Shown here: in pieces, positions 50,895-60,283 of the stretch | Layout of the letters: each line of letters starts with the position of its first letter | Position numbering within the stretch: position 1 is the stretch's first letter | NCBI RefSeq assembly: GCF_037029465.1 | Contig: NZ_JAYMEM010000003.1 | Location: forward strand, 242,374 to 306,373 | From: Mesoflavibacter sp037029465 | GTDB lineage: Bacteria > Bacteroidota > Bacteroidia > Flavobacteriales > Flavobacteriaceae | DNA length: 64,000 bases | Direction: 5' to 3' | The notes under the pieces: model-generated | The model's input: only the letters and a program-made list of their open reading frames with translations | Databases searched by the model: none | Told to the model about the DNA's origin: nothing | Translations under genes and position numbers: made by a program

Positions 50895-51680
50895 TTGGAG
50901 ATATTAGATGATATTTTAAAATTTAGTTTAATAGACGTTATCGACGTTATTTTAGTTGCACTACTACTCTACTATGTTTACAAATTAGTAAAAGGTACTG
51001 TGGCTATCAATATTTTTATTGGTATTGTAATTATTTACATTATTTGGAAGGTTACGCAAGCTCTACAAATGCAAATGCTTAGTAATATTTTAGGCGGATT
51101 TATTAGCGTAGGAATGTTTGCGTTAATTGTGGTTTTTCAGCAAGAAATCAGAAAGTTTTTATTAATGATAGGTTCTACCAATTTTGCTAGCAGACGCAAG
51201 TTTTTTAGTCAGCTTAAGTTTTTAAAAATGGAAGAAAACGCTACAACAGATATTGATGCTATTATTGCCGCTTGTAATAAAATGAGCGCTTCAAAAACTG
51301 GAGCATTAATTGTTTTAGAACGCAATAACAACCTAGACTTTTTAGCCAATACTGGTGACGAGATGAATATAAAAGTAACACAACCCATTATAGAAAGTAT
51401 CTTTTTTAAGAATAGTCCTTTACATGATGGTGCAATTATAATTCAAGATAATATTGTAAAAGCAACACGTGTTATTTTACCTGTTAATAACGAAAAAAAT
51501 ATACCACAACGTTTTGGACTACGTCATCGTGCTGCAGTTGGCGTTACCGAGCGTACAGACGCTGTAGCTATTGCAGTAAGTGAAGAAACAGGACAAATAT
51601 CTTGTTTTAGAGATGGTGAATTTGTACCATTTTCTGACACTTCAGAATTAGCTGAAATTTTGAAAAAAGATTTGGTTTAA
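50895..51680 (+). CDS. cdaA: Diadenylate cyclase CdaA
   Basis: Makes cyclic di-AMP from two ATP. 261 aa: two to three N-terminal membrane helices (about 13-90) and a DAC domain (about 110-255) with the catalytic DGA in SPLHDGAIII (about 170-179) and RHR in FGLRHRAAVG (about 206-215). The start is TTG at 50895; the first in-frame ATG is inside the helices and a nearer ATG is out of frame. Last gene of the folP operon. Confidence 0.93.
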   Translation: MEILDDILKFSLIDVIDVILVALLLYYVYKLVKGTVAINIFIGIVIIYIIWKVTQALQMQMLSNILGGFISVGMFALIVVFQQEIRKFLLMIGSTNFASRRKFFSQLKFLKMEENATTDIDAIIAACNKMSASKTGALIVLERNNNLDFLANTGDEMNIKVTQPIIESIFFKNSPLHDGAIIIQDNIVKATRVILPVNNEKNIPQRFGLRHRAAVGVTERTDAVAIAVSEETGQISCFRDGEFVPFSDTSELAEILKKDLV

Positions 51681-53443
51681 GCCACTTCAGATTGTAAAAA
51701 CTGAACTTCATAAAGATTTCTGTAGTAACCATTTTCTTTTTTAAGTAACTCTTGATGTGTACCTTGCTCTACAATTTGACCATTATCCATTACAATAATA
51801 TTATCTGCTTTTTGTATGGTTGCCAAACGGTGAGCAATAACAATAGATGTACGACCTTTAGTAATCTTATCGGTTGCATTTTGAATTAATTGTTCTGAGT
51901 ACGAATCTACAGAAGATGTTGCTTCATCTAAAATCAAAATACTTGGGTTAGTGACATACGCACGTAAAAACGAAATTAGTTGGCGTTGTCCAGAAGACAG
52001 CATAACACCACGTTCTTTTACATTATAATGATATCCGTTTGGAAGACTCATTATAAAGTCGTGTATACCAATATCTTTTGCAGCTTGTATGACTTGTGCT
52101 TCTGTAATTTCTGGATGATTTAAAGTAATGTTACTTAAAATAGTATCTGCAAACAAAAACACATCTTGTAACACAACTGCAGTTTGTTGCCTCAAAGAAC
52201 TTAGTGTGTAGTCTTTAATATTGGTGTTATCTATTTTAATTTCACCTTTATTAATTTCGTAAAAACGATTTAATAAATTAATGACTGTACTTTTTCCTGC
52301 GCCAGTCGCACCAACAATAGCAACGGTTTGACCTGCGGTAACTTCAAAAGAAATTCCTTTTAAAACTTCTTCGTCTTCAACATATCTAAAATGAACATCT
52401 TTAAAACTAATGCTTCCTTTTAAATCTTTTGCAACGATGGTTCCAGAATTATCAATTTGCGATGTAGTATCTAATATTTTGAATACTCTGTTGGCAGCTA
52501 CAAGTCCCATTTGAAGTGTACTAAACTTATCTGCTATTTGACGTAAAGGTCTAAATAACATAGGAATCATAGTTATGAACATAAACAAATCTCCTGCTGA
52601 AACAGAACCGTCAATGATCACTCTTAATCCACCAAAATAAACCACTGTACCAACAGTTAATGCCGATAAAACTTCTAAAATTGCAAAGAAAATAGAGTTA
52701 TACCAAACAGTTTTTAACCAAGCGTTTTTGTGTCTTGTATTTATCTCTTGAAAATTTTTATACTCGGTTACTTCTCGGGTAAATAATTGCAGAATTTTCA
52801 TTCCTGTAACACGTTCTTGCACAAACGAATTTAGATTAGAAACTTCATTTCTAATGTCTTCAAAAGCTTGTTTCATATAACGTTGGAACACTTTGGTAGC
52901 ATACAATATAATTGGAAGCATTACAAAAACGATTAATGCTAATTTCCAGTTTACATAAAGCATAGCGCTAGACACAACAATCATAATTAACAAGTCTCTT
53001 ATAATTGAAAACAGTCCATCACCAAATACAGACGAGATGCGTTCCATATCTGTAACTGCTCTAGTAATTAAAACTCCAACTGAAGAATTATTAAAGTATT
53101 TCATTCTAAAATTAAGCATGTGATCAAACAGCTTAACCCTAATATCTTTAACCATTTTTAAACCTAACCAAGACGAATAGTAGATAAATAGTAATTGAAA
53201 AACCACTGTTGCTAGCAATAAACCAGCCATAATAGTAATTAAGTTCACAAAACCATCATAGTCTTGTTTTACCAAGTGCTCATCTACAATTTCTCTTACT
53301 AATAATGGTGTAGCAATACTTAATGCTCCTAAAATTAATACTGAAACTATTAAACCGTAAAAAACTACGCGATAAGGTTTTGTATATTTAAAAAGACGCT
53401 TAAATAAGTTAACGTCAAATATGTTTTCTTTTTTCTTAGTCAT
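51677..53443 (-). CDS. ABC exporter, MsbA/MDR type (fused permease and ATPase)
   Basis: 588-aa half-transporter: six membrane helices (about 20-310), then an ATPase domain with Walker A GATGAGKST (about 381), Q-loop AVVLQDVFLF, a signature written LSSGQ instead of LSGGQ, Walker B ILILDEATSSVD and H-loop IVIAHRLATI. The cargo (lipid or drug) cannot be told. The 3' end overlaps cdaA convergently by 4 bases and its start overlaps the end of truA by 8 bases. Confidence 0.93.
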   Translation of the reverse strand: MTKKKENIFDVNLFKRLFKYTKPYRVVFYGLIVSVLILGALSIATPLLVREIVDEHLVKQDYDGFVNLITIMAGLLLATVVFQLLFIYYSSWLGLKMVKDIRVKLFDHMLNFRMKYFNNSSVGVLITRAVTDMERISSVFGDGLFSIIRDLLIMIVVSSAMLYVNWKLALIVFVMLPIILYATKVFQRYMKQAFEDIRNEVSNLNSFVQERVTGMKILQLFTREVTEYKNFQEINTRHKNAWLKTVWYNSIFFAILEVLSALTVGTVVYFGGLRVIIDGSVSAGDLFMFITMIPMLFRPLRQIADKFSTLQMGLVAANRVFKILDTTSQIDNSGTIVAKDLKGSISFKDVHFRYVEDEEVLKGISFEVTAGQTVAIVGATGAGKSTVINLLNRFYEINKGEIKIDNTNIKDYTLSSLRQQTAVVLQDVFLFADTILSNITLNHPEITEAQVIQAAKDIGIHDFIMSLPNGYHYNVKERGVMLSSGQRQLISFLRAYVTNPSILILDEATSSVDSYSEQLIQNATDKITKGRTSIVIAHRLATIQKADNIIVMDNGQIVEQGTHQELLKKENGYYRNLYEVQFLQSEVA

Positions 53444-54185
53444 TTATTTGTATGGAAACTGGATATTCTACAGCAGTCAAGTATAACCCATGTGCCGGAA
53501 CAGAATAGCCTGCTTCTCCTCTATTTTTAGATTTTATAATTTGGTGCATATCGGTAACTTCAATTTTACCAACACCAATATTTATTAACGTACCAACTAT
53601 GGCACGTACCATATTACGCAAAAAACGATCTGCTGTTATGGTAAAATGAAGCTCGTCTTCAACAACATTAAATTCGGCTTCTTTGACATCACAATTATAC
53701 GTTTTTACATCTGTATGCACTTTAGAAAAGCATTGAAAATCTTTATAATTCAATAAAATCTTCGCAGCTTCTTTCATCTTTTCAACATCCAAATGCTGTT
53801 TTACAAAGTACGCTTGTTCTGTGTTAAACGCATTTTTTTTAAGTGAAATTCTGTATAAATAACTTCTACTTAATGCATCAAAACGCGCATGTGCATCAGG
53901 TTTTACTTTAAAAACATTATGTATAGCAATGTCTTTTGGTAAAAACGAATTCAATTTATAAAGTAATTGAGCTATTTCAACAATTTGTTCTGTTTCAAAA
54001 TGAGCAAAAATTTGCTTAGCATGTACACCAGCATCGGTACGTCCTGCTCCAACAATAGCAATAGATTCACCCAATAAAGTGCTTAACGCATTTTCTAAAA
54101 CTTCTTGAACAGAAATAGCATTAGGCTGATTTTGCCAACCGTGATAGGCTTTTCCGTTGTATGATAATTCTATGAAAAATCTCAA
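53436..54185 (-). CDS. truA: tRNA pseudouridine(38-40) synthase TruA
   Basis: Modifies uridines in the anticodon arm of tRNAs. 249 aa. ELSYNGKAYHGWQNQPNAISVQEVLENAL at the N-terminus and GAGRTDAGVHAKQIFAHF with the catalytic Asp (about residue 52) are diagnostic; RFLRNMVRAIVGTLINIG lies near the C-terminus. Overlaps the ABC exporter by 8 bases (coupled). Divergent from the phosphoesterase. Confidence 0.95.
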   Translation of the reverse strand: MRFFIELSYNGKAYHGWQNQPNAISVQEVLENALSTLLGESIAIVGAGRTDAGVHAKQIFAHFETEQIVEIAQLLYKLNSFLPKDIAIHNVFKVKPDAHARFDALSRSYLYRISLKKNAFNTEQAYFVKQHLDVEKMKEAAKILLNYKDFQCFSKVHTDVKTYNCDVKEAEFNVVEDELHFTITADRFLRNMVRAIVGTLINIGVGKIEVTDMHQIIKSKNRGEAGYSVPAHGLYLTAVEYPVSIQIND

Positions 54186-54282
54186 TTAATCGCTTATTTT
54201 TACAAATTGAAATGCAAAGATAAGATAAAGCATTAAGTTAAAAACTTGATGATAGAAGTTTTAAGAATAGTTTAATTAAGGC

Positions 54283-54777
54283 ATGAAAAAAATACTGCTA
54301 CTTTCTGATACACACAGTTATATTGACGATACCATATTAAAACACGTTAAAAATGCAGATGAAGTCTGGCACGCTGGTGATATTGGAGATTTAAACGTTA
54401 CCGATCAAATACAAAAACTAAAACCTTTACGTGCTGTTTGGGGAAATATTGATGGTGATAAAGCACGAGTAGAATTCCCAGAACATAACCGTTTTACTGT
54501 AGAAGGTGTTGATGTTTGGATTACCCATATTGGTGGTTATCCTGGTAGATATAATATTAGAGTTAGAGAAGTTATTAAAGCTAATCCGCCAAAACTTTTT
54601 ATATGTGGTCATTCTCACATATTAAAAGTTATGCCAGATAAAAAATTAGGTTTATTACATATCAATCCTGGCGCCATTGGCATACACGGTTTTCATAAAG
54701 TACGTACTATGTTACGTTTTACAGTAGATAATGGTAAGATTGATAATTTAGAGGTTATTCAATATGATAGAAAATAA
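54283..54777 (+). CDS. YfcE/MJ0936-type metallophosphoesterase
   Basis: 164-aa two-metal phosphodiesterase. LLSDTHSYID (about 5-14), WHAGDIGD (about 29-36), VWGNIDGD (about 50-57), THIGGYPG and CGHSHILKV (about 111-119) form the full metal-binding set. Substrate probably a phosphodiester, not known. Terminator follows. Confidence 0.93.
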   Translation: MKKILLLSDTHSYIDDTILKHVKNADEVWHAGDIGDLNVTDQIQKLKPLRAVWGNIDGDKARVEFPEHNRFTVEGVDVWITHIGGYPGRYNIRVREVIKANPPKLFICGHSHILKVMPDKKLGLLHINPGAIGIHGFHKVRTMLRFTVDNGKIDNLEVIQYDRK

Positions 54778-54808
54778 AAAAACCGAAGTTATTCACTTCG
54801 GTTTTTTT
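54776..54808. terminator. Bidirectional intrinsic terminator
   Basis: AAAAACCGAAGT / ACTTCGGTTTTT with a 5-base loop and flanking A/T-runs, between convergent genes. Confidence 0.9.
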
Positions 54809-54835
54809 CGCACTAATACTACTAAGATGATAGGT

Positions 54836-55249
54836 TTATCGTAATCTATCTACTGATTTTACAAGATCTTCATCCTTTTTAATGGCTCTATTGGCAAGAA
54901 CCAAAAATACGATAGAAATGACTGGAAGGAAAATCCCAACACCTTTCTCAGAAACTCCATTAGCTTCTCCAGGTGAGTTAAGTATTCGATACACGAAAAA
55001 TCCTAGTAAAATTAAGTTTAATATCATATTTAGACGTCCCAACATAAACTGAGACTTTCTATTTTTAAAATTGAAAATCGAAATGATTGCTAAAATAGCA
55101 GAACCTGCAAATAGTCCTAGAGCAAGCATTTCGTCTTTAGCATACACAACAGTTCCTTCTGCAGTTGTCCACAGATTAAATGCAAATATTAATCCTCCAG
55201 AGATAACAGTGACAATTAACAAATATACAGTTTGGATGCGTTGTAGCAT
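54836..55249 (-). CDS. DUF4293 family membrane protein
   Basis: 137 aa with four membrane helices. MLQRIQTVYLLIVTVISGGLI at the start and the end block FLVLANRAIKKDEDLVKSVDRLR are the DUF4293 hallmarks of Bacteroidota. Function unknown. Often next to rho in this group, as here (divergent). Confidence 0.9.
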   Translation of the reverse strand: MLQRIQTVYLLIVTVISGGLIFAFNLWTTAEGTVVYAKDEMLALGLFAGSAILAIISIFNFKNRKSQFMLGRLNMILNLILLGFFVYRILNSPGEANGVSEKGVGIFLPVISIVFLVLANRAIKKDEDLVKSVDRLR

Positions 55250-55449
55250 GATAATTCTTAAATTTTGGATTACAAAAATATAGTTTCTTTTAGAATTATA
55301 GAACTAAAAATTAAAATAAAAGTTGTATAATTGCAGTAACGTTGCGCAACACTCACAATAGCAAAGCGTTAATTCTTCAGAAATATCTTATTTTCTTTAA
55401 GAAACAATCAATTTAAAATTATAACATTACATAAGTTAATTCAACATCA

Positions 55450-57090
55450 ATGTTTGAAATCTCACAATTAAAAGCCATGAAGCTTCCTGAATTACAGGAA
55501 ATTGCTAAAAAATTGAGCGTTCCTAAATTTCGCTCTATGAAAAAATTAGATTTAGTATATCAAATACTAGACAAACAAGCAGCAGACCCAAAAGCTGTAT
55601 TAGAGGTTAAAAAAGAAGACACAGATAATAAACCAAAACCTCAAAGACAAAAAAGAGCAAGAGTTAGCAAAGCTTCGACTGACAAAAAAGATGATAATCA
55701 AGGTAAATTAGATTTAGACTCAAAGAACCCTAAGTCTAATGAGAAAAAAGAGCAGCCAAAAAAACAAGCTCAGCAAAATCATCAAAAAAATAAACAGTCA
55801 AATAATAACGACAACAAAAAAGACGATAAGCAAAAGGACAATAATTCTAACAAGTCTAATAACAACCATAATAATCGTCAAAAAAATAATAACAACAAGA
55901 ATAATAACAACAATCAAAAAGGAAACAACGGAAACAAAGATAACCGTAACCGTTATAGAGAACCTGATTTTGAATTTGATGCTATTATTGAAAGTGAAGG
56001 TGTTTTAGACATCATGCAAGATGGGTACGGGTTTTTAAGAAGTTCTGACTACAACTACCTTTCTTCTCCAGATGATATATATGTATCACAATCTCAAATT
56101 AGATTATTTGGATTAAAAAAAGGAGACACTGTTTTAGGAAATGTACGTCCACCAAAAGAAGGCGAAAAGTATTTTCCTTTAATTAAGATTAATAAAATAA
56201 ACGGTCAAAGACCAGAAGTTGTTAGAGACCGTGTTGCTTTTGAACATTTAACACCTCTTTTCCCTAGAGAAAAATTTAATATTGCTGAAAAACAAAGCAC
56301 TATTTCTACAAGAATAATGGATTTGTTTTCTCCTATAGGAAAAGGACAACGTGGTATGATTGTATCGCAACCAAAAACAGGTAAAACCATGTTATTAAAG
56401 GATGTTGCAAATGCAATTGCAGCTAATCATCCTGAGGTGTATCAAATGATTTTACTTATTGACGAACGTCCTGAAGAAGTAACAGACATGCAGCGTAATG
56501 TGCGTGGTGAAGTTATTGCTTCTACTTTTGACAAAGAAGCACATGAGCACGTAAGAATTGCTGATATTGTTTTAGAAAAAGCAAAAAGATTAGTAGAATG
56601 TGGACATGATGTTGTCATTCTTTTGGATTCTATTACACGTTTAGCAAGAGCATACAACACCGTACAACCAGCTTCTGGAAAAATACTTTCTGGTGGTGTA
56701 GATGCTAATGCATTACACAAGCCTAAGCGTTTCTTTGGTGCTGCAAGAAATATAGAAAATGGTGGATCTTTAACTATTATAGCAACAGCTTTAACAGATA
56801 CTGGATCTAAAATGGACGAAGTTATCTTTGAAGAATTTAAAGGAACTGGAAATATGGAGTTACAATTAGATAGAAAAATTGCTAACCGACGTATATTCCC
56901 TGCTATCGATTTAACATCATCAAGCACACGTCGTGACGACTTACTTTTAGACGACAATACAGTACAACGTATGTGGGTAATGAGAAAGTATCTTGCAGAC
57001 ATGAATCCTGTTGAAGCAATGGAGTTTATTAATGAAAGATTTAAACAAACCAAAAACAACGAAGAGTTTTTAATCTCAATGAACGGTTAA
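55450..57090 (+). CDS. rho: Transcription termination factor Rho with long Asn/Lys-rich insert
   Basis: 546-aa RNA-dependent ATPase. The N-terminal helical domain (about 1-45; LKAMKLPELQEIAKKL) is followed by a low-complexity insert (about 55-175) rich in Asn, Lys, Gln and Asp, then the RNA-binding fold (about 180-260; GVLDIMQDGYGFLRSSDYNYL) and the ATPase with Walker A QPKTGKTMLLKD, Walker B VVILLDSITRLARAYN and the Q/R-loops. E. coli Rho is 419 aa; the excess is the insert. The 130-base leader has a palindrome GTTGCGCAAC (55341-55350). Confidence 0.97.
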   Translation: MFEISQLKAMKLPELQEIAKKLSVPKFRSMKKLDLVYQILDKQAADPKAVLEVKKEDTDNKPKPQRQKRARVSKASTDKKDDNQGKLDLDSKNPKSNEKKEQPKKQAQQNHQKNKQSNNNDNKKDDKQKDNNSNKSNNNHNNRQKNNNNKNNNNNQKGNNGNKDNRNRYREPDFEFDAIIESEGVLDIMQDGYGFLRSSDYNYLSSPDDIYVSQSQIRLFGLKKGDTVLGNVRPPKEGEKYFPLIKINKINGQRPEVVRDRVAFEHLTPLFPREKFNIAEKQSTISTRIMDLFSPIGKGQRGMIVSQPKTGKTMLLKDVANAIAANHPEVYQMILLIDERPEEVTDMQRNVRGEVIASTFDKEAHEHVRIADIVLEKAKRLVECGHDVVILLDSITRLARAYNTVQPASGKILSGGVDANALHKPKRFFGAARNIENGGSLTIIATALTDTGSKMDEVIFEEFKGTGNMELQLDRKIANRRIFPAIDLTSSSTRRDDLLLDDNTVQRMWVMRKYLADMNPVEAMEFINERFKQTKNNEEFLISMNG

Positions 57091-57113
57091 AATCATCTCT
57101 AAGTAGATAAAGC

Positions 57114-57147
57114 AAAAAAAGCCTTGAAATTGTTCAAGGCTTTTTTT
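57114..57147 (+). terminator. Intrinsic terminator of rho
   Basis: AAAAAAAGCCTTGAA / TTCAAGGCTTTTTTT with a short loop, 24 bases after the rho stop. Confidence 0.9.
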
Positions 57148-57181
57148 ATTGTATTAATTTAAGAAACTTAATAATAGTCAT

Positions 57182-57211
57182 AAAAAAAACGCTTCATAAA
57201 AATGAAGCGTT
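57182..57211 (-). terminator. Intrinsic terminator of rpsT
   Basis: Read on the minus strand: AACGCTTCAT / ATGAAGCGTT with a 4-base loop and a T-run, 28 bases after the rpsT stop. Confidence 0.88.
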
Positions 57212-57238
57212 AAATAATATTATATAACTAATAATGTT

Positions 57239-57490
57239 TTATAATGCAGATACGTGCTTAGCTAATTTAGATTTGATATTAGCAGCTTTGTTAGCGTGAA
57301 TAATATTTTTCTTAGCTAACTTATCTAACATAGATACAACAGAAGGTAATAATTCTTCAGCTTCTTTTTTATTATCTAAATCACGTAATTTCTTAACAGC
57401 ATTACGAGTTGTTTTATGCTGATATCTATTTCTTAAGCGTTTAGCTTCGTTACTTCTTATTCTTTTTAATGCTGACTTATGATTTGCCAT
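57239..57490 (-). CDS. rpsT: 30S ribosomal protein S20
   Basis: 83-aa very basic helical protein that binds 16S rRNA. MANHKSALKRIRSNEAKRLRNR and the C-terminal HANKAANIKSKLAKHVSAL match S20. Followed by a terminator and preceded by tRNA-Glu on the same strand (26-base gap), so it may be read from the tRNA promoter. Confidence 0.97.
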   Translation of the reverse strand: MANHKSALKRIRSNEAKRLRNRYQHKTTRNAVKKLRDLDNKKEAEELLPSVVSMLDKLAKKNIIHANKAANIKSKLAKHVSAL

Positions 57491-57515
57491 TAGTTCTTTT
57501 TTTATTAAAAAATTG

Positions 57516-57587
57516 TAGCCCGTAGGGGAATCGAACCCCTCTTACCAGGATGAAAACCTGGCGTCCTAGCCGATAGACGAACGGGCC
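57516..57587 (-). tRNA. tRNA-Glu (anticodon TTC)
   Basis: 72 nt on the minus strand. Acceptor GGCCCGT pairs with ACGGGCT (one G-U), anticodon stem CCAGG/CCTGG with loop TTTTCAT giving TTC, T arm AGGGG/CCCCT with TTCGATT. CCA not encoded. Confidence 0.97.
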
Positions 57588-57606
57588 ATTTGTTATTTTG
57601 AGAGCG

Positions 57607-57637
57607 CAAATATAAATTAATTTTTAATACTTGCAAA
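57607..57637 (-). promoter_or_regulatory. Promoter of tRNA-Glu (TTTG, 19 bases, TATATTTG)
   Basis: Minus-strand -33 TTTG at 57634-57637 and -7 TATATTTG at 57607-57614 with a 19-base spacer, 19 bases before the tRNA 5' end. Confidence 0.8.
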
Positions 57638-57744
57638 ACTTTTTTTATTTCAAAACAACTAACAATGTTTCCATTGCGGATGCAAAAATACAACTATTTT
57701 TGACTATTGCAACAACTAATTAAAAAAAATTAAAAAATATTTTA

Positions 57745-59223
57745 TTAGTAAGCTTTTGCAAACAATACTCTGCGGTTTGAAGGCATACCTGTAAGCACAC
57801 ATTTACCTTCTTCTTCCTTAGCATCTAACGGAATACATCTTATTGTTGCTTTAGTAAGTTCTTTTATTTTTTCTTCTGTTTCTGGAGTGCCATCCCAATG
57901 CGCTGAAATAAAACCTCCTTTTTCTTTAAGGATAGATTTAAATTCTTCAAAAGTATTTACCTCAGTTATATGACTGTTTCTGTAATCTAATGCCTTGTTA
58001 AATAAAGTGTCTTGTATTTCAACCATTAGACCTTCTACCTTTTCTATTAATTCTGTTAGATTTACAACTTCTTTAGTCAAAGTATCTCTTCTTGCTAATT
58101 CTACGGTACCATTTTCTAAATCTCTAGCTCCAATTGCTATTCTTAACGGGACTCCTTGTAGTTCATGCTGCGCAAATTTTGCTCCTGGTCTTAACGTATC
58201 ACGATTATCAAACTTAACTGTAATATTTTTACTTCTTAAGTCTTTCATAATATCATTTACAACCTTTGTTATAGCTTCTAACTGTTCTTCATTCTTATAT
58301 ATAGGAACAATCACCACTTGATTTGGCGCTAAATTAGGAGGTAACACTAACCCTTTATCATCACTATGCGTCATAATTAATGCGCCCATCAAACGTGTTG
58401 AAACTCCCCAAGAAGTTGCCCAAACATAATCTTGTTTACCTTCTTTAGATGTAAACTTTACATCAAATGCTTTTGCGAAATTTTGACCTAAAAAGTGAGA
58501 TGTTCCGGCTTGTAAGGCTTTACCATCTTGCATTAAAGCTTCAATACAGTAAGTTTCAACAGCACCAGCAAAACGCTCGCTTTCTGTTTTTAAACCTTGT
58601 ACAACAGGTATTGCCATAAAGTTTTCTGCAAAGTTTGCATAAACATTATTCATTTGTTCTGCTTCTGCAATAGCTTCTTTTTTAGTTTCGTGAGCAGTAT
58701 GACCTTCTTGCCATAAAAATTCGGCTGTACGTAAAAATAAACGTGTACGCATTTCCCATCTTACAACATTTGCCCATTGATTTACTAATATTGGAAGATC
58801 TCTGTAAGACTGAATCCATCCTTTGTAAGTATTCCATATAATTGCTTCACTTGTAGGTCTTACTACTAGCTCTTCTTCTAATTTTGCTTCTGGATCTACT
58901 CTTAATTTTCCTGGATTATCAGGATCATTTTGTAACCTGTAATGAGTAACAACTGCACATTCTTTAGCGAAACCTTCAGCATTTTTTTCTTCAGCTTCAA
59001 ATAATTTTTTAGGGACAAAAATTGGAAAATATGCATTTTCGTGACCTGTTTCTTTAAACATTCTGTCTAATTCTGCTTGCATTTTTTCCCAAATTGCATA
59101 GCCGTAAGGTTTAATAACCATACAACCTCTAACTGCCGAATTCTCAGCTAAGTTAGCTTCTACAACCAATTCATTATACCATTTGGAATAATCTTCGGCT
59201 CTACTTGTCAATTTTTTACTCAT
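57745..59223 (-). CDS. proS: Prolyl-tRNA synthetase (archaeal/eukaryotic type)
   Basis: 492 aa from the ATG at 59223 (MSKKLTSRAEDYSKWYNELV; an ATG 18 bases upstream is possible but adds unconserved residues). Class II motifs: VRPTSEAIIWNTYKGWI (motif 1 area), RTAEFLWQEGHTAHET (motif 2) and the motif 3 region TSWGVSTRLMGALIM. The anticodon-binding domain (about 290-390) and a C-terminal zinc-like domain ending in KAY are the ProS type 3 layout. No editing (INS) insertion is present, as normal for this type. Confidence 0.95.
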   Translation of the reverse strand: MSKKLTSRAEDYSKWYNELVVEANLAENSAVRGCMVIKPYGYAIWEKMQAELDRMFKETGHENAYFPIFVPKKLFEAEEKNAEGFAKECAVVTHYRLQNDPDNPGKLRVDPEAKLEEELVVRPTSEAIIWNTYKGWIQSYRDLPILVNQWANVVRWEMRTRLFLRTAEFLWQEGHTAHETKKEAIAEAEQMNNVYANFAENFMAIPVVQGLKTESERFAGAVETYCIEALMQDGKALQAGTSHFLGQNFAKAFDVKFTSKEGKQDYVWATSWGVSTRLMGALIMTHSDDKGLVLPPNLAPNQVVIVPIYKNEEQLEAITKVVNDIMKDLRSKNITVKFDNRDTLRPGAKFAQHELQGVPLRIAIGARDLENGTVELARRDTLTKEVVNLTELIEKVEGLMVEIQDTLFNKALDYRNSHITEVNTFEEFKSILKEKGGFISAHWDGTPETEEKIKELTKATIRCIPLDAKEEEGKCVLTGMPSNRRVLFAKAY

Positions 59224-59286
59224 ATCGGTATTTTGGCACAAATATTGTGACTATGTTAAATAATAGAATAGTTCAGCAAAACTAAC

Positions 59287-59294
59287 TATTTTTG
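59287..59294 (+). promoter_or_regulatory. -7 promoter element (TATTTTTG)
   Basis: Exact TAnnTTTG match, 30 bases before the ATG at 59325. Two copies of ATAGTTCA flank it (about 59268 and 59297). Confidence 0.5.
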
Positions 59295-59324
59295 TATAGT
59301 TCAACAATTAAAAATAAAAGCGTT

Positions 59325-60269
59325 ATGAAATTATTTACTTTTTTATCTAACAAATTCAATGCTTTTACAGCTTTGATAGCTGCAATTGCATTAACCTCAT
59401 GTGGATCATATCAATATGTTGGACAAACTAATGACGGTATTTACGACACATCTGACACCTATGAACAGCAAACTGTAATCATAGAAGATGAAAGTAATAA
59501 TAATGACTATTATACTAATTATTTTAAAGAAAAAGCTTTAGAAGCTGAAGCTTATGATAATAATACTGATGACGTTTTTACAGATATTGATTCTTATGAA
59601 GGTACATATACAGACTCAACCCAAGTTGTTCAAAGAGCTGGTTGGGGAGACACTAATGACAATGTTGTCATAAATATTTATGACAATGGTTGGAACAACT
59701 ATTATGGATGGAATACATGGAACACTTGGGGCTGGAACTCGTGGAGATGGAACAGACCTTGGGGTTGGAATTCTTGGGGTTGGAGCGCTGGTTTTTATGA
59801 TCCTTTTTGGTATGGCGGATATTATGGATATGGTTATAACCCTTATTTCTACGGATATGGTTACTCTCCATATCATAATGGTTATGCTTACAATGGTATC
59901 TACACTAGACGTGGAATTTCATATAACGCAGGAAGAAGAGGTACTTTATTAAGAAATTCTTCTTTATTAAGTGGAAGAAGCAATGCTACCAGAACTACTA
60001 GAACCAATACTACTGTAAGACCGAGAACTACTACAAGAACAAGAAGTAACTCTACTACTAGACCTAGAGTAAATACAACAACAAGACCTAGAACAAGAAC
60101 AAATACAACAAGACCTCGTTCAAACTCTACAACTAGACCTAGAACTAATACAACAAGACCTTCAAGATCTTATTCTACACCAAGATCAAGTTCTTCATCT
60201 AGCAGATCTTTTGGCGGGTCAAGAAGTAGCGGTTCTTCAAGATCTTCTTCAGGTAGAAGAGGCGGATGA
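59325..60269 (+). CDS. Low-complexity lipoprotein with Trp/Gly/Tyr-rich and Arg/Thr/Ser-rich regions
   Basis: About 314 aa from the ATG at 59325 (a longer frame from 59292 would run through the promoter). The signal is followed by lipobox ALTSC. A polar acidic segment leads to a Trp-Asn-Gly region (about 125-160, repeating WNTWGWNSWRWNRPWGW-like units), a Tyr/Gly-rich stretch (about 160-200), and a C-terminal 85 residues made of R-x-R/T-T and poly-Ser units. Aromatic-rich then Arg-rich low complexity suggests a surface or matrix protein. No enzyme motif. I recall similar proteins in flavobacteria, without known function. Confidence 0.75.
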   Translation: MKLFTFLSNKFNAFTALIAAIALTSCGSYQYVGQTNDGIYDTSDTYEQQTVIIEDESNNNDYYTNYFKEKALEAEAYDNNTDDVFTDIDSYEGTYTDSTQVVQRAGWGDTNDNVVINIYDNGWNNYYGWNTWNTWGWNSWRWNRPWGWNSWGWSAGFYDPFWYGGYYGYGYNPYFYGYGYSPYHNGYAYNGIYTRRGISYNAGRRGTLLRNSSLLSGRSNATRTTRTNTTVRPRTTTRTRSNSTTRPRVNTTTRPRTRTNTTRPRSNSTTRPRTNTTRPSRSYSTPRSSSSSSRSFGGSRSSGSSRSSSGRRGG

Positions 60270-60283
60270 TAAAACATTTTAAT

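Noticed and set aside
56442..57059. 205-codon open frame antisense to rho
   Set aside because: It is fully covered by the conserved Rho ATPase domain on the other strand; its translation shows no domain.
57505..57693. 62-codon frame over the tRNA-Glu region
   Set aside because: It reads through the tRNA gene and its promoter.
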